Shown: positions 11,602-25,375, counted from the first letter of the stretch. The stretch is 64,000 nucleotides of DNA from Pomacea canaliculata (GCF_003073045.1 NC_037602.1:7736464-7800463), one strand, 5' to 3'. Notes: generated from the sequence alone by a model not told the origin. Made by a program: numbers and translations.

Positions 11602-14600
11602 ATGTCAGGTGCACACATCTACCCTGATCGCTTGGTGGATGTAGAACTTGACCATAAGTCACACAAAGGTAAAGTATGTATTTAGAGTAATGTGTGCATA
11701 CCATTCACAATTAAAAGTAGATTATTATCAAAATAAAGATGATATGTCTGTCAGATTTTTTGTTTATTCATCAAAATTTTTTTTTAAATTGGTGCTGTTG
11801 TATGCACACATATTTATAATTTCTATAATTTCTATATTTAAATAGCTTATTTCTGTGGAGATCATTTGTATTAAAGACTTACTCTTTGATAAAAGTCATT
11901 CTCAGATTTATGATATATGTGATTTTAAACTGAATTCCTTTATCTGATAAAGATAATTACTATTCTAACCTTATGCTGTCTGTTGAAACTCAGTATACAG
12001 CAATATAATTTTATGATATTCAGATCTTAATAAAGTATCATAAAACATTGGATATAACATGGTATAACAAAAATAAAAACATGGGCATATTATTTTGGGG
12101 TTAAATATTAATGATAATTTAAAGTCTATTTCTAAAAACCATATGTATGCATTCATCCATGGGCATCCATCCATAGGCTTTATATATATATACACACACA
12201 TCTAAGTCTATTGTTCTGTTCTGCAGTTATTTGGCAGTTATTTTCATGTATATACAGTCAGTGTAAACATTTATATACATGACAGTTTCAGACAGGCTTT
12301 CTGAAAATATCAACATAATTGCAAATGAACCTTCACTGGCATTCTTTAGGATACAGGAGCATGTTCGCAAGACACTTCCTCAACTTGTGGAGCAAAAAGT
12401 AGGCAGTTTTATTTATTACATTTTTCTTTATTCTAATTTCTACTTACAAAAAAAACCAGATGCTTAGCTGTTAAATCTCTGACTGAGCACACAGTTTAAA
12501 AATACTTGTATTTCATATATATATATTGCAATATTCGTGTGCAGTTGTAATGGATTTATACATACGTGAATAATTTTAACTTTTTTAGCCAAATTTACCT
12601 CGTACTTGAGCTGCTTGATTAAAATGGATTGATAATGAGAATATTTCTTTGTCTTTAATTTTATACACCTTGTTTTTTTAACTTTTTTTCTTTTTTTGCT
12701 TTTTTGTGTTTAAATAGGTAATTTCTTTTTCTTTTAGCATGAAGTTGAGGACATACAGCAGCAAGTTCAAGGGGCATGTTTTGATGCAGAATATGACAGC
12801 AAGTAAGCTGTTATACTTAAAACAATTTTTAATGCATATAAGATTTGGAGAAGATGAATGTACTGCTTGTAACTGTTATTATCAGTATACATATATAACT
12901 TTATTATGAATATTCTTCCGCCTTAGAGAGAGTGTGTGTGTGTGCACACGTGTATTCATGCATGCACTCATGTCTTCTGTGTACATATTTGTTTCAGAGC
13001 AGTCCAGATATTGCAGAAGAGCTCAATTCATTTTGAAAACATTCAGGAGTTGCTGAAAAATGCCATGTTCATGAAGCAACAGATAGACTATGAGGATATA
13101 CGCAGGTTAGCATAGATGACTGTTTACCTCATTCATTATTGCAGTAGTTTTGGAACAGCAATATTGAATACTGGTTGGAATGGTGGATATAGACTTACAG
13201 ATTTATTATATTTCCTAAATGAAAAACATTTTTATCACTACTTACATCAGGGTAATTTCTTTTGCCAGTTTCCTTACTGCATGTTGCTGCATGTGGTGAA
13301 GGACTTACTATTGGCTTAATGCTGGATCTGTCAACTGCATTTGATACACTTGATCATAACATTCTTCTCCATCACCTTTGTGTTACTTTTGGTAACTCAG
13401 TCAGTAGTACTTGTAGGCATCATATCTTTGGAGTGCCCCAAGGATCTGTTCTTGTTCCTCTTTTATTCACCATGTATATTCAGCCACTTGGTTTTACCAT
13501 CTGCTACTTTGGCCTGCAGTATCAATTGTATGTGGATGATACACAACACAGTTGCTAGCATCTGGCCTTGTTTTCCGCCTCCAGCAAGTCTACACCACCA
13601 CACAACACACAGTAAACTCTGCAAAAGTCTTGAAGTCTTTTGTATACAGCTTTTTGAGCTTGTATTCCCATGGAGAAATGCACTTTACGATCCTATTACT
13701 ATTATCTTTTGTATTTTCCCCCTAATATTTTATCACTTTTTTCCCCCCCTTATGACTTTGTATTAGGCCAACAGAAGTTAATTGAATGGGAACAATGAAA
13801 TGTATCTTCTCCTATAAATATAGTTTAAGAGGAAAATTATAAAATAGTAAGGTAACTTAAATTAGCTTAAATACCTATGTTCTTAATTTATCAGGAGACA
13901 AAGCCGGCTAGCTGCAGCAGGGATGAATCAACAAAATGGTAATGGGGGATATACATCAGAGGACAGTGGCAGCAACATGGCTGACAGTGCAGTTAGCACC
14001 GACAGTTCTCTTGCAGCAGCCTCCCACACTGCAGCAGAGTGAGTACAAGCTGGTATTATTAACGAATAATCCCAGTGCCTAGATTTTAGTAGAAGTCAGT
14101 GTAAATTTATAGTGTTAATTATGTGTTTGTTTAGCCTTTAATAATTATGTACTGGATTATCCATAAGACAGACCAGTTCCAACTTTATGAAAATTTTGTG
14201 ACTTCTTTACTGCTGTCGTTAGCTGTAAAGTCTATATTAATTTGGTAAGTGGTAAAGATAGTCATATGGTGAGAGAAACCTGCCAGATGTCTTCCAAAAC
14301 AAGCAGACAAAAACTAGGCAACATTTTTAAGGATTTATTCCCCAAAATAGGAGGTGGGGTTTTTTTCTTAATGGAACTGTTTTTCAGTGATCTTCTGGCC
14401 ACTGTGTGCCCATGCAGTCCCACCAAAGGAGCTCATTTACATTCAAAATGTGCCAAATAGTAAGACAGTTTAATGGTCAGCTGGCACTGTGTTAATGTTG
14501 TGATGTGGCAACAAGCATAGATCTCATTGCTTCACTGTCAGTATAAATATTTTTAACATTGTCTGTGTTACTTATCCTCCAAAAAAAGGAAAATCAGAGT

Positions 14601-16522
14601 TGTTCCTCCTACATCATTTTTGCATTTTTCTCTCCCTTCAGCCCCGAGAATATAGGGATCTTTTACTTGGGCATTCACATGACATTACCCTGTGGTGAAT
14701 TAGAAGTGGATGGACCCTAGAAGTATCTGCTTTATTTGTTTGCAATTGTGCTGCGTTTCTTCTATAAGTGTGTGCAGAATGGTGTTGGGTGAATGCAGAT
14801 ATGCATGTCTGACCTGCTGTTTTTGTGTCTAGTGGCTTTGTGCATGTGATGCATGCATGTGTTGATTTGGTTAAGGAAAGACCTCTGTGCTAGTTCAAAC
14901 AATGAAGAGTTATGCATCAACATCCTAACAAGGGGCACTTATGCTTTATAAATTTGACATCTGAGTGTTGACTGCTTCACATTTTCAGCTCTATAAATTC
15001 TTTAAATAAATGGTTGTGAACTTAAAGGCTGAACTTTCCCTATCTAGCAAGAGAGAATGGATTCAATCCGGCAAAGGGAGTGAAGGTGTTTGTCTATCCA
15101 GATGGAATTAGTGAAGAATGACTTCTAGGGTATGAAGAATGACCACTATGGTACCCAGCATTGCATGGGCTCTATACCCCTCTCCTTTATATTAAACCAT
15201 TCTTTCTCACTGTAAACTAAAAGTTCAGCCTTTTAAGCCATAAGCCAGTTTGTGTTCATGCTTAATGTTTCTTTTTTAATCCACCTGTCAGAGTAGCTTT
15301 TTTTGATATCCAAGTTATTTTGATGTTGTAAATCCACTTTGGGTATGTAAATGCTGCACAATGGGAATTACACAACTTTTGAGACATCTCTGTAATTTAT
15401 TCCCCAGGACTGAAGTATGTTGTGTACTATCTGCCTTATAAACTTGACCAATAATGTTTCCTAAAAAAAGGAGAAAGTGTTGATGAAAGCAAGAAAATTA
15501 AACTCTGTGAATTTTGCCACTTGTTCAGGTAGGAATCTTGGCGTCTCTGTGCTAATGGATAAGAAAGGCTTCAGTACAATATGACTTGATTGTTTAAGGA
15601 ATTAATATTTAAAACTGAAGTTAAGCCAATTAATTAATATTTCTATATTTTGTATTTCAGAGCTTATGATGGAGGAGAAAACTATGCTACATTCGACACA
15701 GATGCTATCTCATCATCACATATAGAATCTACTACACCTACTGTGCAGTTTTCTGGGAATGAGAAAGTTGTGCAAAATGAACAAACAGTAGATGCTGAAC
15801 ACATTAAAGATTCTGAACAAGGAGGGCAAGTGAAACAAATGTTATATGCTGAAGAAGCAATTCAAGATGAAGGACAACACACGAGAAGAACTGAGCAGTG
15901 TGAACAACACATACATTCCAAACTTATAATTCAAGTTAAAGAGGAATTATCACAAACTGAACAGACAGCCCACATGGGAGAAGCAGGAAATGCCGAAGAA
16001 GCACAATCTGACAAAATAACAATTACAAATTTAGCAGAACAAACAGCTAAGGATAACTCCATAGCACAGGATGTAAACAACAAGGGAGACCAGGGAGAAA
16101 GACAGGATGAAGCAAGCATTAAGGCTGCAGGTACACTTCATGGAGAACATGGAACAGCTTTAGAAGATTCACTAGTGGTCGAAGAAATACCAAAAACCAA
16201 AGAGGAAACAGAAGACAAAGAGAGGATTGGAGATATAGGGACACTTTTTGCTGAACAAATTAGATCCCTTTCAGAGGCTGAAATGGAAAGAAACCCTGAA
16301 ATTACAACCCCAGCAGACCAGGTGACTCATGAGCAGGCAGAAAACGATGAAGTGGTAGAGGATGCCAAACAAATAGCACTGGTTGAGCCATCAACAGTTT
16401 TAGAGACAGAAAAGATTCAAGTGACAGTTGAAATTCAGCCAGAAACAAAAGCTGTTGACAGGATTGTACAGAATGATGAGACAGCAACAGAAAAGCATGC
16501 AGGGCAAGATGAACAGACATAA
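11602..16522 (+). CDS. BORCS8: BORCS8, BORC complex subunit, with long C-terminal extension
   Basis: Exons 11602-11668, 12286-12398, 12738-12802, 12998-13105, 13895-14038 and 15661-16522 join in phase to 452 residues plus stop. Residues about 23-125 match human BORCS8 (MEF2BNB) through blocks such as [20 protein letters not shown] and the [15 protein letters not shown] helix. BORC sits on the lysosome surface and recruits ARL8 to link lysosomes to kinesin; this subunit is a small helical scaffold. Exon 5 adds a Ser/Ala/Asn-rich stretch. Exon 6 adds 286 residues rich in Glu, Gln, Asp, Thr and Ala, with repeated EQ/AEQ/DEQT motifs, probably disordered. Human BORCS8 is about 119 residues, so this form is nearly four times longer. 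The exon 5 donor overlaps a stop: without splicing, translation ends at once after 166 residues. The start Met at 11602 is the first in the exon. AATAAA occurs at 16,679. Confidence 0.9.
13255..13570 (+). mobile_element. CR1/L2-like LINE reverse transcriptase fragment
   Basis: Lies in BORCS8 intron 4. The translation gives [20 protein letters not shown], then FGVPQGSV and [12 protein letters not shown], then [10 protein letters not shown], which are successive blocks of a CR1/L2-type reverse transcriptase. The catalytic motif reads YVDD where the clade usually has YADD. The stretch between the first two blocks is deleted, so this is a dead 5'- and 3'-truncated copy. Confidence 0.8.
15021..15237. 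mobile_element. MITE-like inverted-repeat element in BORCS8 intron 5
   Basis: Ends are inverted repeats of about 18-19 nt: CTTAAAGGCTGAACTTTCC at 15,021 and, read in reverse complement, CTTAAAAGGCTGAACTTTT at 15,237. They enclose about 180 nt with no coding potential. That fits a small non-autonomous DNA transposon, though target-site duplications are not clear. Confidence 0.45.
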
Positions 16523-19500
16523 TAGCATGAACAAACATACATGCAGCATCATGTTAGCTCATATATGTTGAACTTTGCACAGACAGGCCAATAGACATGA
16601 ACGGAGGACACAATCAGAAAAGCTCCGTGTCTGGTCAGGGATACAGGGTAAACAATAACCAGGGATACAGGGTGAACTAATAAAATAGTAGGATGAAAAG
16701 TCACTTTGTAAGCTGTTTTGGGATGGGGAAGTTTAGAAAATCTTGCTACAGTATGCTTCTATTAAAACTTAGTCATTTGATGAAAATGAATGCATGTAAG
16801 GGCTTATTTAGATATGATGACTGGAAATCAAACTGTGGTCATTAAGCGTCATGTGAAAAATTATGTGAACGTTATGCGTAATACAGAACTGGTCTGACAT
16901 GGCAGAATAGATTACAGTTTTATTTCGGTTTGCTGAAGTTGCATATAACATGTTCATGCACCAATTGGGCAGACTGTAAAAAAAAAATCTGTTATTTATT
17001 GTTTTCTTATTTATTTTCATCTTTTTCTCCTCTTCCTTTTCTGTAGAATTCTGTGGATTCTGCTGTTTATTTTTTTAGTACCATGACAAGCTAGAGTTTT
17101 TGTTGGCAGTCCTAAAAAAAGTTCTTGCAGTTTTAATTGTTAATGCATTGATAAAATATGAGTGCTTACCAAAACATTGACAGTTACGATATTTGATTAA
17201 ATAGTACTGTATTTCTGAGCCTTATTTTCTAGTTCTGGTTCTGGAAGGAATATATAGTGATCATTAGTTTCTGAATTAAAATTTATTGTAAATACTCACA
17301 TTGACAGAAACACATCATTCATTCCCTTGACTGGTACCAGTTGATCCACAGATGTGTACATCATATATCCATCATGGATATGTACACAGAGATAGATGCG
17401 GCAGCTGACGAGGCCCGCCGCTCGAGCAGGTGGTGAGCAGATACTGCGCGGTACAACCAGTCAACTCCTTCACGTGTGTAAACCAGTTCTTCACCTCGGC
17501 GTCGACGTACCAAGGTCCGTAGTTACGAAGCAGGATTAAGTTGTTTCTCTAGGGCAACTTGGGGAAACTCGAGGACAAGCATTTTATTTTCAAAGTTATA
17601 AAGCGGTATCCAGACCCCGCATTTCCTTGATGTCCTGGAGAAAAGATTTTTCACTCGCTTCATAACTACGGTTCCTGCAAGGGTACCTTGAAGGACAGTG
17701 ACGCGGAATGTCGCGCCCTCATATGGCCGAACAATAGCAGGTTACGCCGCTTCTCTCTTACAAACAGGGGTTCCTGGTATCTTACAGTGCGACGGTACAA
17801 GCGAATATCCGAGTGGTTAGAGCCCTTGCGTCCGAACTGAGAGCGCGCTGGTTCAATACCCAATTAGCGCAGCAAACTTCCCCTAGTCGACCCAGCTGGC
17901 GGGAATGAGTACCTGCCCCCACAAAGGGTTGGAGAAGGTAAGGCAGCGAGGGAGAGGAGATGGGCATCGACCTTACTTGAAGCTGGCCCCGAGAAAAGCG
18001 AGGTCTCTATCACCCCAACCCCAACGACCTAAAAAGGTTAGGGCGTGACCTTTACCTTGACTTTTACAGTGCAGCGACCCTGCTACGTACAAAATCATTA
18101 GTTTTATGTTCTGTGTACGAAATTCGGAGCACCCTTCTCATTTGCCTGCATTCTCCTCCCCCTAAGCATTCCACGTTTCACATCGGAAGATTAGAATTGG
18201 TACTGCGAGGGATTTGTGTTTCGTAGTTAACCTGATGTCACTGCTGCGCCAGATCCTGCCCACCCTACCTGTTGCTGTCGTGATCCTGATGGTGATATCT
18301 GCCGTTGAACTGCCATTTTTGAAGAAGGTGGCTCTCAAGTAAACGTTATTTGCTTCCTTGACAAACTTCTACTTTATTATTGACATTGAAGTAACCCATG
18401 ACTGTGCTCGGTGCTCGTCAAACTCTTCAGAGCAGGTGATGAGATGACGATGTAATGCTTAGGAATTCATCAGAAAAGTGATACGCCTAGTGAGAAACTA
18501 GATAGAGTACAGAACAGGGTTGTGCGTCACCATCCTAACAGCAAACATTTATGTTTTTCATAGCAGAATCAACACAATGGAAAGGGACACTTATGGGAGC
18601 TTACTAAGAAAAAAGTGTTGGCGTTCGAGTCCCTTGAAGATGCACAAGGGATTATTGCCAGATTTTCTCAAATGCGCGAAACCACAAATATCTGGCTGTC
18701 AAACTCCAGTAACCAAGTGCAATGATGTACCAGGAGTTTCGACTGAAAGCTGGCTTATATGGTTGGAAGGGGATTCCACAAAGAGATTTTTTTTTTTTCA
18801 CTCGCTTATTCAATTCTCACCTGTATCTCTTCGTGGAGGTTGCAAACTGTTTCTGTTAGCTAATGCGCATGCACACTTTTTGCTCTCTATTTTTTACTCC
18901 CGTTCATTGGCTGCCAGCAGACACCGGCCCACCAGGCGCCTCTGGAGTGCAAGGTGACCACAAGACTGGACCGTGTGTGGACAGAGCTGTTAGCGGGACC
19001 ACAGCTTCTCGGGGCATTTCAACAATGTCGGAGTGCCTGGCCATGGCTTTTTGTCGACGCTGTTGCTTGACTCTATTATCGGCGCAGATTTGCTGTCAAC
19101 ACTGCGGCGAAGAATGTCACAAGGCAAGAGAATGTGGCACACGGTTCTTGATATTAGGACAACAAAAACTTTTCTTTTTTGTTGTTGCTTTTTTTAAGTA
19201 CAGGAAGCGATAAGGTTGACAGAGAGCACGGAGGCTGCTGAGACTAGTGTCGCCACGTGTAGTGGAATCTGCTGCTCTTTTGTTAGATGAGTCAAGTAGG
19301 TGTTGTTGGGACGTCCACGTCTGACGATGACGGTGGCGATGGTGGCAATGATGATGATAACTGCTACGCAATTCTATTGCAGATTATACATACATTATCA
19401 TTTACATATGCATAATACATAAGCTTTATCTGGATATTTCCAACACAGAATAACTGCATCTTAAATGCACTAAGGTGTTAATAATTATTCTGACCTATTC

Positions 19501-21465
19501 GAAAATAACATCGACGTCTTCATCAGCTGAGCAACTTCCTTCTGAAGGGCAATCAGGGTTACATTTTTTTTAAAGCACACACAATGTAAATGAAATGCTT
19601 AAGCATAAATAACAAACGAGCTTTTATGACTACGCTTTTTTGTTACGCAACAGAATCCATCTACTTTTTCACCATGTGGTTACTTGCAAAACATTTTGTT
19701 TCTTGGTCTGTTTGACAAACCGACCCAGTAAGAAGTTTTTAACTTATGCTTCTTGCTACAACCGTTCTATTAATGTGAATACTCTTTTTCGTTCTAAGAA
19801 TAAGTCATATGAAGAAAATTCGTCGGATGGAGGAGAAGGGAGCTTCAGAACTGACGTAATTTAAAGAGCGGGGGTAACAGAGGGCACACGAGGTCGGGAG
19901 ACAAATTAAGTCACGTTGTTCCGTCCTCGCTATACACTCGACAACTGGAAAGGTTTGGACTGATTCCCCCATCTCCTCCCATCCAACTTCCCCCACACAC
20001 ACACATACGCAGCCAGTTCAAAACGGTGCAAGTGACCGCCGCCCGATGCCTGCACGCGACAGCGTCTGCCACTGCGGTCAGTGCATGTCCCCTGTCCACT
20101 CCTCAGTTGACAGGCAGCCAGGATGCTGTCGTATATATACAGGTACAAGCCTTCATCACGCCGTCAGACCGGCCTTGAATGTCCCAGGTCGCACAGCACT
20201 TGCTCTCCCGCAAGTTCACCAACCAACCATCGAGCATCACACAGGAACGATTCATACAGGTGTTCTTTTGAAGACAAAACACCTGCACAACGCAGTTATA
20301 TCACTTCTCGTCTGAAGCAGAATCTTACTTCCAGTCCAGACACCTGGATTTACGTCCCCACAAGGCTTTTCTCAGGAATATCATTGCTGCTAACAGCGTG
20401 CTTGAGGAGAAGCTCCTGTTCCTGGAAAGCAACAGACACAACACTGCACTGCGTCACCACAAGAGGGATCATCGTCGTTGACATCGCTGTCCTCTTTAGA
20501 CGCAGGTTTTCACAGCCCATGCTGATGAGAATATTGTCTTGTTAAAAAAGACACCATCAGCTTCCCCTGCTGCGGATAACCTTCTGAGAGCACTGAAATT
20601 CGTTTCTAGACAAAAAGCTCACAGAGACTGTAAAGGTAAGCAATTTATTAATGAGGTAAGCTCATGTTGTTTTTTTAAATTGTTATTGAAATGATAAAGA
20701 CAGACTAGCTGTATGTTACAGTAGTTCATGAGAAGGTACAAGAACAATGGCATCGTGAAAATCCGCGGATACACCGCTCTGTACTGAGATCACAGCCTGA
20801 AAATGTTCATTTCTGTACACGCCTTTCTGTATCTATATGTATACTTTTTTGTTTCTTTTTTGTTGTTGTTTTAACCACTGTACTCTTTCATTTACACAAC
20901 CCTGACAAAGTACCACTAGTATTCTCAGGCATACACTGCATGTCTGGGGCGGGTTGCATGAAGTGTATACCTTCTTCATCATCCATAAGAGTGTGCAAAG
21001 TACTGTTCATCCTCTGAAATTCGCGGGCACGTTTGCTTCAGGAAGGATTGTACTAGAAATGTTCATACAAGAGGCGAGGGATGTATTCAGTGAACGAACT
21101 GTAGACAGTGACAAAATGCGCGCATTTCTTGATGCCTCACAATGGTTTCTACAGTTTAAGAAATCGACGACAACGACGATGACGACGACGACGACGATGA
21201 TGATGGCACAGTTCACTTTGAAATTAAGGAAATAGATTAAGAGGTTCTTTACTGAAATTATAAGCGAAAGATGAATATTTCAGTGATGAAGATGTTATGT
21301 GTGTTTTAAGCGATCGTGAGGTGTCTCCATTTATCGAGGGTCAAAGTACGCCAAACCAGCAACACGGAGTTCACGACGTCATCGGACAAAACAGCTTCGT
21401 CCTTTTGTGACCACTCACTCACATCGTCTTCTTTGTCCTCTCCTCTGAAATCGAAAGGCTTCGCC
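16523..21465. other. BORCS8 3' UTR and intergenic region with SINE
   Basis: Begins with the BORCS8 3' UTR (AATAAA at 16,679). From 17,390 to about 20,550 the sequence is richer in CG and GC than its neighbours and contains the SINE at 17,791. Open frames here (for example around 18,863-19,213) have no recognisable domain. A donor-like AAAG/GTAAGC at about 20,635 could end a 5' UTR exon of the chitin-binding gene. A CGA/GAT trinucleotide run lies at 21,165-21,205. Confidence 0.4.
17791..18063 (+). mobile_element. tRNA-derived SINE with target-site duplications
   Basis: The tRNA-like head has an A-box-like GAGTGGTTAGAGCCC at 17,811 and a B-box GGTTCAATACC at 17,850. A unique body and a tail ending GGGCGTGACCTTTACCTTGA follow. 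The 9-nt direct repeat TTACAGTGC stands immediately before (17,782-17,790) and after (18,064-18,072) the element, as expected for LINE-driven insertion. It looks whole. The minus-strand piece at 1,625-1,815 is the same family. Confidence 0.8.
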
Positions 21466-24400
21466 ATGGGCTTTCGAGGGCGTTGCATCATCTGCTTCGT
21501 CGTCATGCTGGTCTTCGGCGGCGTGCAGCTGCACTTCATCATGTCCCAACCCCGGCATCCTCCTGACCACTTCCTTCCCTGCCCCCCTGGTCCCGGCGTG
21601 CACTGGGTTCGAGACCCGGAGAACTGCGCCAGCTACTTCATCTGCGTGTCGGCGCAGCCAGTGCGCATGCCCGCGTGTCCCAAAAAGACGGTTTGGTCGG
21701 TTTCTGCCAAGAACTGCGTTCCTCTCCATTCTCCCTGGAACGACTGTCCCCTTGCCGAACTTCTGCCCACCTACCCCGCTCCCAAACTCCTCCCTCAACC
21801 CACGCCCTACATGGAAAAGATAGTCAGCATCCGGACAACCGCTGCCGAAAGGATGGGAGCGCTCGTGGATCATCAACACGATCCCCTCAATGAATATCGT
21901 TCGAAGATAAAGCGTGAGTTACGTTCATATTTGATTTTCTCCCTCTTTCTTTCTTTTCCTAAAATAAAGTAGGGTTATGTTTCATACTGATTGTCTTTCT
22001 TTTCAAGAATCGCTTGCACGGCTCTATATCTTCTTCGATGACCTATCGGAATTAATTAAGGAGACATTTTCTTTCAATGTTTCGTGTATACATCTCAGCT
22101 TTTCTCACAAACGCGTTACCTGTAGAGATGGTACACCTTGTAACTGGCTTTTAACTCTACATCTAACTTCCACTTTTTCTTTCAAAGAAAGTTTTTTCGG
22201 TAGGAAACTGGTTATCCTATGATAAAACCCTGCATCATTATTCAAATGTTTCCAACTTAAAATCAATATTTCTTAACTGAAACTGTAGCTTATTTTATCT
22301 TGTGTGTTTTTAAAAAATTTGATTTCATTAAATTTTGGACATTCTGGTGCAACCATTCAACGCCATTTAAAAGGAAAGGAATGAGAATATTAAAAATATA
22401 TGGAATGAAGGGAATGTGTTTCACTTGAATCTGTACCTATTCAAATGTTTCCAACTTAAAATCAATATTTCTTAACTGAAACTGTAGCTTATTTTATCTT
22501 GTGTGTTTTTAAAAAATTTGATTTCATTAAATTTTGGACATTCTGGTGCAACCATTCAACGCCATTTAAAAGGAAAGGAATGGGAATATAAAAAATATAT
22601 GGAATGAAGGGAATGTGTTTCACATGAATCTGTCGTATCCTCCTATTCTAGGCGTTTACCCTAACCACCCTTGTGTCTTCGGAGGAACTGGTTTATTCCT
22701 GCCACATCCATTCAAATGCCATTGGTTCTACAACTGCTCCGCACCCTTGGAAGATGGGAAAGCAGAAGAGCAGGGCTGGGATCAGCTAACGGAGGAGTGT
22801 CCATACCCCAAGCTCTTCTCTGCGTCTACTGGTTCATGCGAGGATTATTCAAAGGTTGACTGTGGAGACAGAGATCTCTATCTGGACCCATGTGAGTTCC
22901 CTTTGTTGGCATAGCCTAAATTTTCAATGCAAATCCAGTTTCTTCTTTCTTTGCTTGTTTTTTTCTCCCTTCCTCCTCATTTAAAAAATGATGCGGCTCG
23001 CCAATAGATGTTCGGTCGAATGAATTCCATATATAGTAAATTAATTTTTTTTAAAGATTGGTTTCGTTCTGTTCTGTTCCAACTACAACCAGATAATAAA
23101 CTGTTTACAAAGATAAACTGTAACATGAATTTGGTCCCGTTAATACTGTAACACGACGTTTAGTCCATTTTGTACTGTAATACAACACTTAGTCTACTTT
23201 GTACTGTACATTCGATCTCCTCCACACTGAATATGACACCTGGTCCAGGTAACACTGCATAAATCACTTAATTAGTCCACTTAGTACTAAATACGGTAAC
23301 TTGGTCCCTTTATAGTTGTAATACGATACTTGGTCTATCAACCAACACCTGGTATCTTTAGTACACGACACTGCGTCCATTTAATAGCATTGTAATATGA
23401 TAAATGATCCACCAATAGTTCTTTAAATGTAAGACGATATTAAATCCATTGAGTACTGCAGCGAAAATTGCTTTGTTTAGTACTACAATGCGACTTCTGG
23501 GTTTCAGGCGAGTACAGAGCTCTTCAGTGCGGAGGTGCTCACTGTCAGCCATGCCGATTGCGTCACGGCAGTTGTGTGGGCATGCGCGATGGCCCCCAGC
23601 CGTTCCCCAGTCGTGAGTGGACCCCACGCTACCTCTACTGCAAGGATCAGCGGGCGCTGCAGCAGCTGGAGTGTCCACAGGTGAGTTGCCCACACATATG
23701 CATGTTTTTAGCCCTTAAATTTCAAAGAATTCAACTTCAGTTCTAAACCTTTCGTGTTCTTTCTGATCTCTTTCATGCGCTGACTCTATTTCGGCAGGAA
23801 ACACCCATTTTCTCACCCGAGTCGAGAAGATGCGAGACTTTGCTCGACATTCCTAGAGAACACGGCGGATATCAACCAACTTGCCTTGGTCGTCGAGATG
23901 GCCGCTATCCAGACGACACGGGGAGGTGTGACGTGTTCTACGAGTGCTTTGCTGAGAAGAACCGCGGCCGTTTCCATTGCCCTAGGGGCAGCATCTTTGA
24001 CCCTGAGAAAAAAGCGTGCAGACTAAAGACAGAGAGACGTAAGTGGAAAACTTGGTCAGAAAGTGTACCGGACAGTCACATATTCGGTTAAAGCCGTTCG
24101 TAACTGGACGAACGCTTTGTCAATTTTGTACGCGGCTTAGAACTTTACAAACAGAATGGACAGCTAAGAAGTCCCTTAAACTTTGCTCTAATTTTATTTT
24201 AGAGATGCTGCTTATCGTGTATTTGAAAAGGGAAACGAATCCGAGTAAATGTGAAAACCTCTCTACCTGCAGACCTGGCCCCACCCTGCGGCAATGTGAC
24301 TGAAGAGCAGGTGTCGCTGCGGGTGAGTGTGAGCCTGTGCCGAGACCTGCAGGACGGCTTGTATGCTGACCCTTACGGGCGCTGCTCCATGTTCTACGAG

Positions 24401-25342
24401 TGCCAGCATGGTCTTCTGAAGCAGTACCACAGGTCTGACATTGTTTACCGACCGTTAAGAGTTTAGAGCATGACCGGTCATCAGCAGCCAGGTGCACAGA
24501 ATGTCCAGTGATATCTCGAGGGTTAAAAGCACATCAGTCCGATAAGCTGCTAGCTAAAGTACTCATAAAATATGAATATATAATCATTTTTGCACAGATT
24601 TGGGAAATTACTATCGTGTAAATAACTAAACCCGGTTGTTTCGATAAATTCTGCTTGGGTCGGAGTTTTTACGGGACTAACTTGATATTTTTTAGTAAAA
24701 TAATATTTCCAGAACTATTGTGATGTTAAATGTGGTTTTTCTTAACCACTGCGGTGAATTCAGTTAAATGCTGTTTTCCAGGTGCAGTTACGGATCATTT
24801 GACCCAAGCGTTCAGGAGTGCAGCTTTTTAATGTCACACCTAACATCCCCTTGCGGTCAGCAGCCAAATCCTTGTCTGTTTCGATCAGACGGCGAATATG
24901 CCGACCAGAGTCAGTTCTGTCAGGCTTCCTATTTGTGCCGTGGTCACGTGGTCATCAGACAGAATACATGCCCACCCGGTACAGTCTTCCACGAGGGGAA
25001 GGGATCTTGTCAGCTGCCGAACGACACTCCCCCGCCCTGCGGACTGGCACCCTCGTGCACCGGGCGGGCGGACGGACGCTACCCGGCTCCGCTAAAGGGC
25101 TGTCAGTTTTTCGTCACCTGCCGAGCCGGGATGTTCCGGGGCCACGAAGGATGCTCTCTGGAAGAAGGCGGCTTCTACTTCAACGCCGAGACGCAGATGT
25201 GCGACTTCCCGCACAACATTTGTCCACCTTGTGGCGTCAGCACGACCAACTGGTACGTCCCCACCGCCATTCCTTATCTCATCTCTCTCTATCACACGAA
25301 CCATTGAAATAATGCTTCGTCCTTTGCTTACAATTTCTTTTT

Positions 25343-25375
<33 letters not shown>

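Noticed and set aside
17791-17870. Possible tRNA gene
   Set aside because: A- and B-boxes are present, but the acceptor stem does not pair, and target duplications with a long body show it is the head of a SINE.
18863-19213. 116-residue open frame with Gly/Cys content
   Set aside because: No family match, no supporting splice sites and no partner exons; it lies in a CG-richer intergenic stretch where long frames are easier by chance.
21415-21879. 154-residue minus-strand frame
   Set aside because: It is the antisense shadow of the first exon of the chitin-binding gene.
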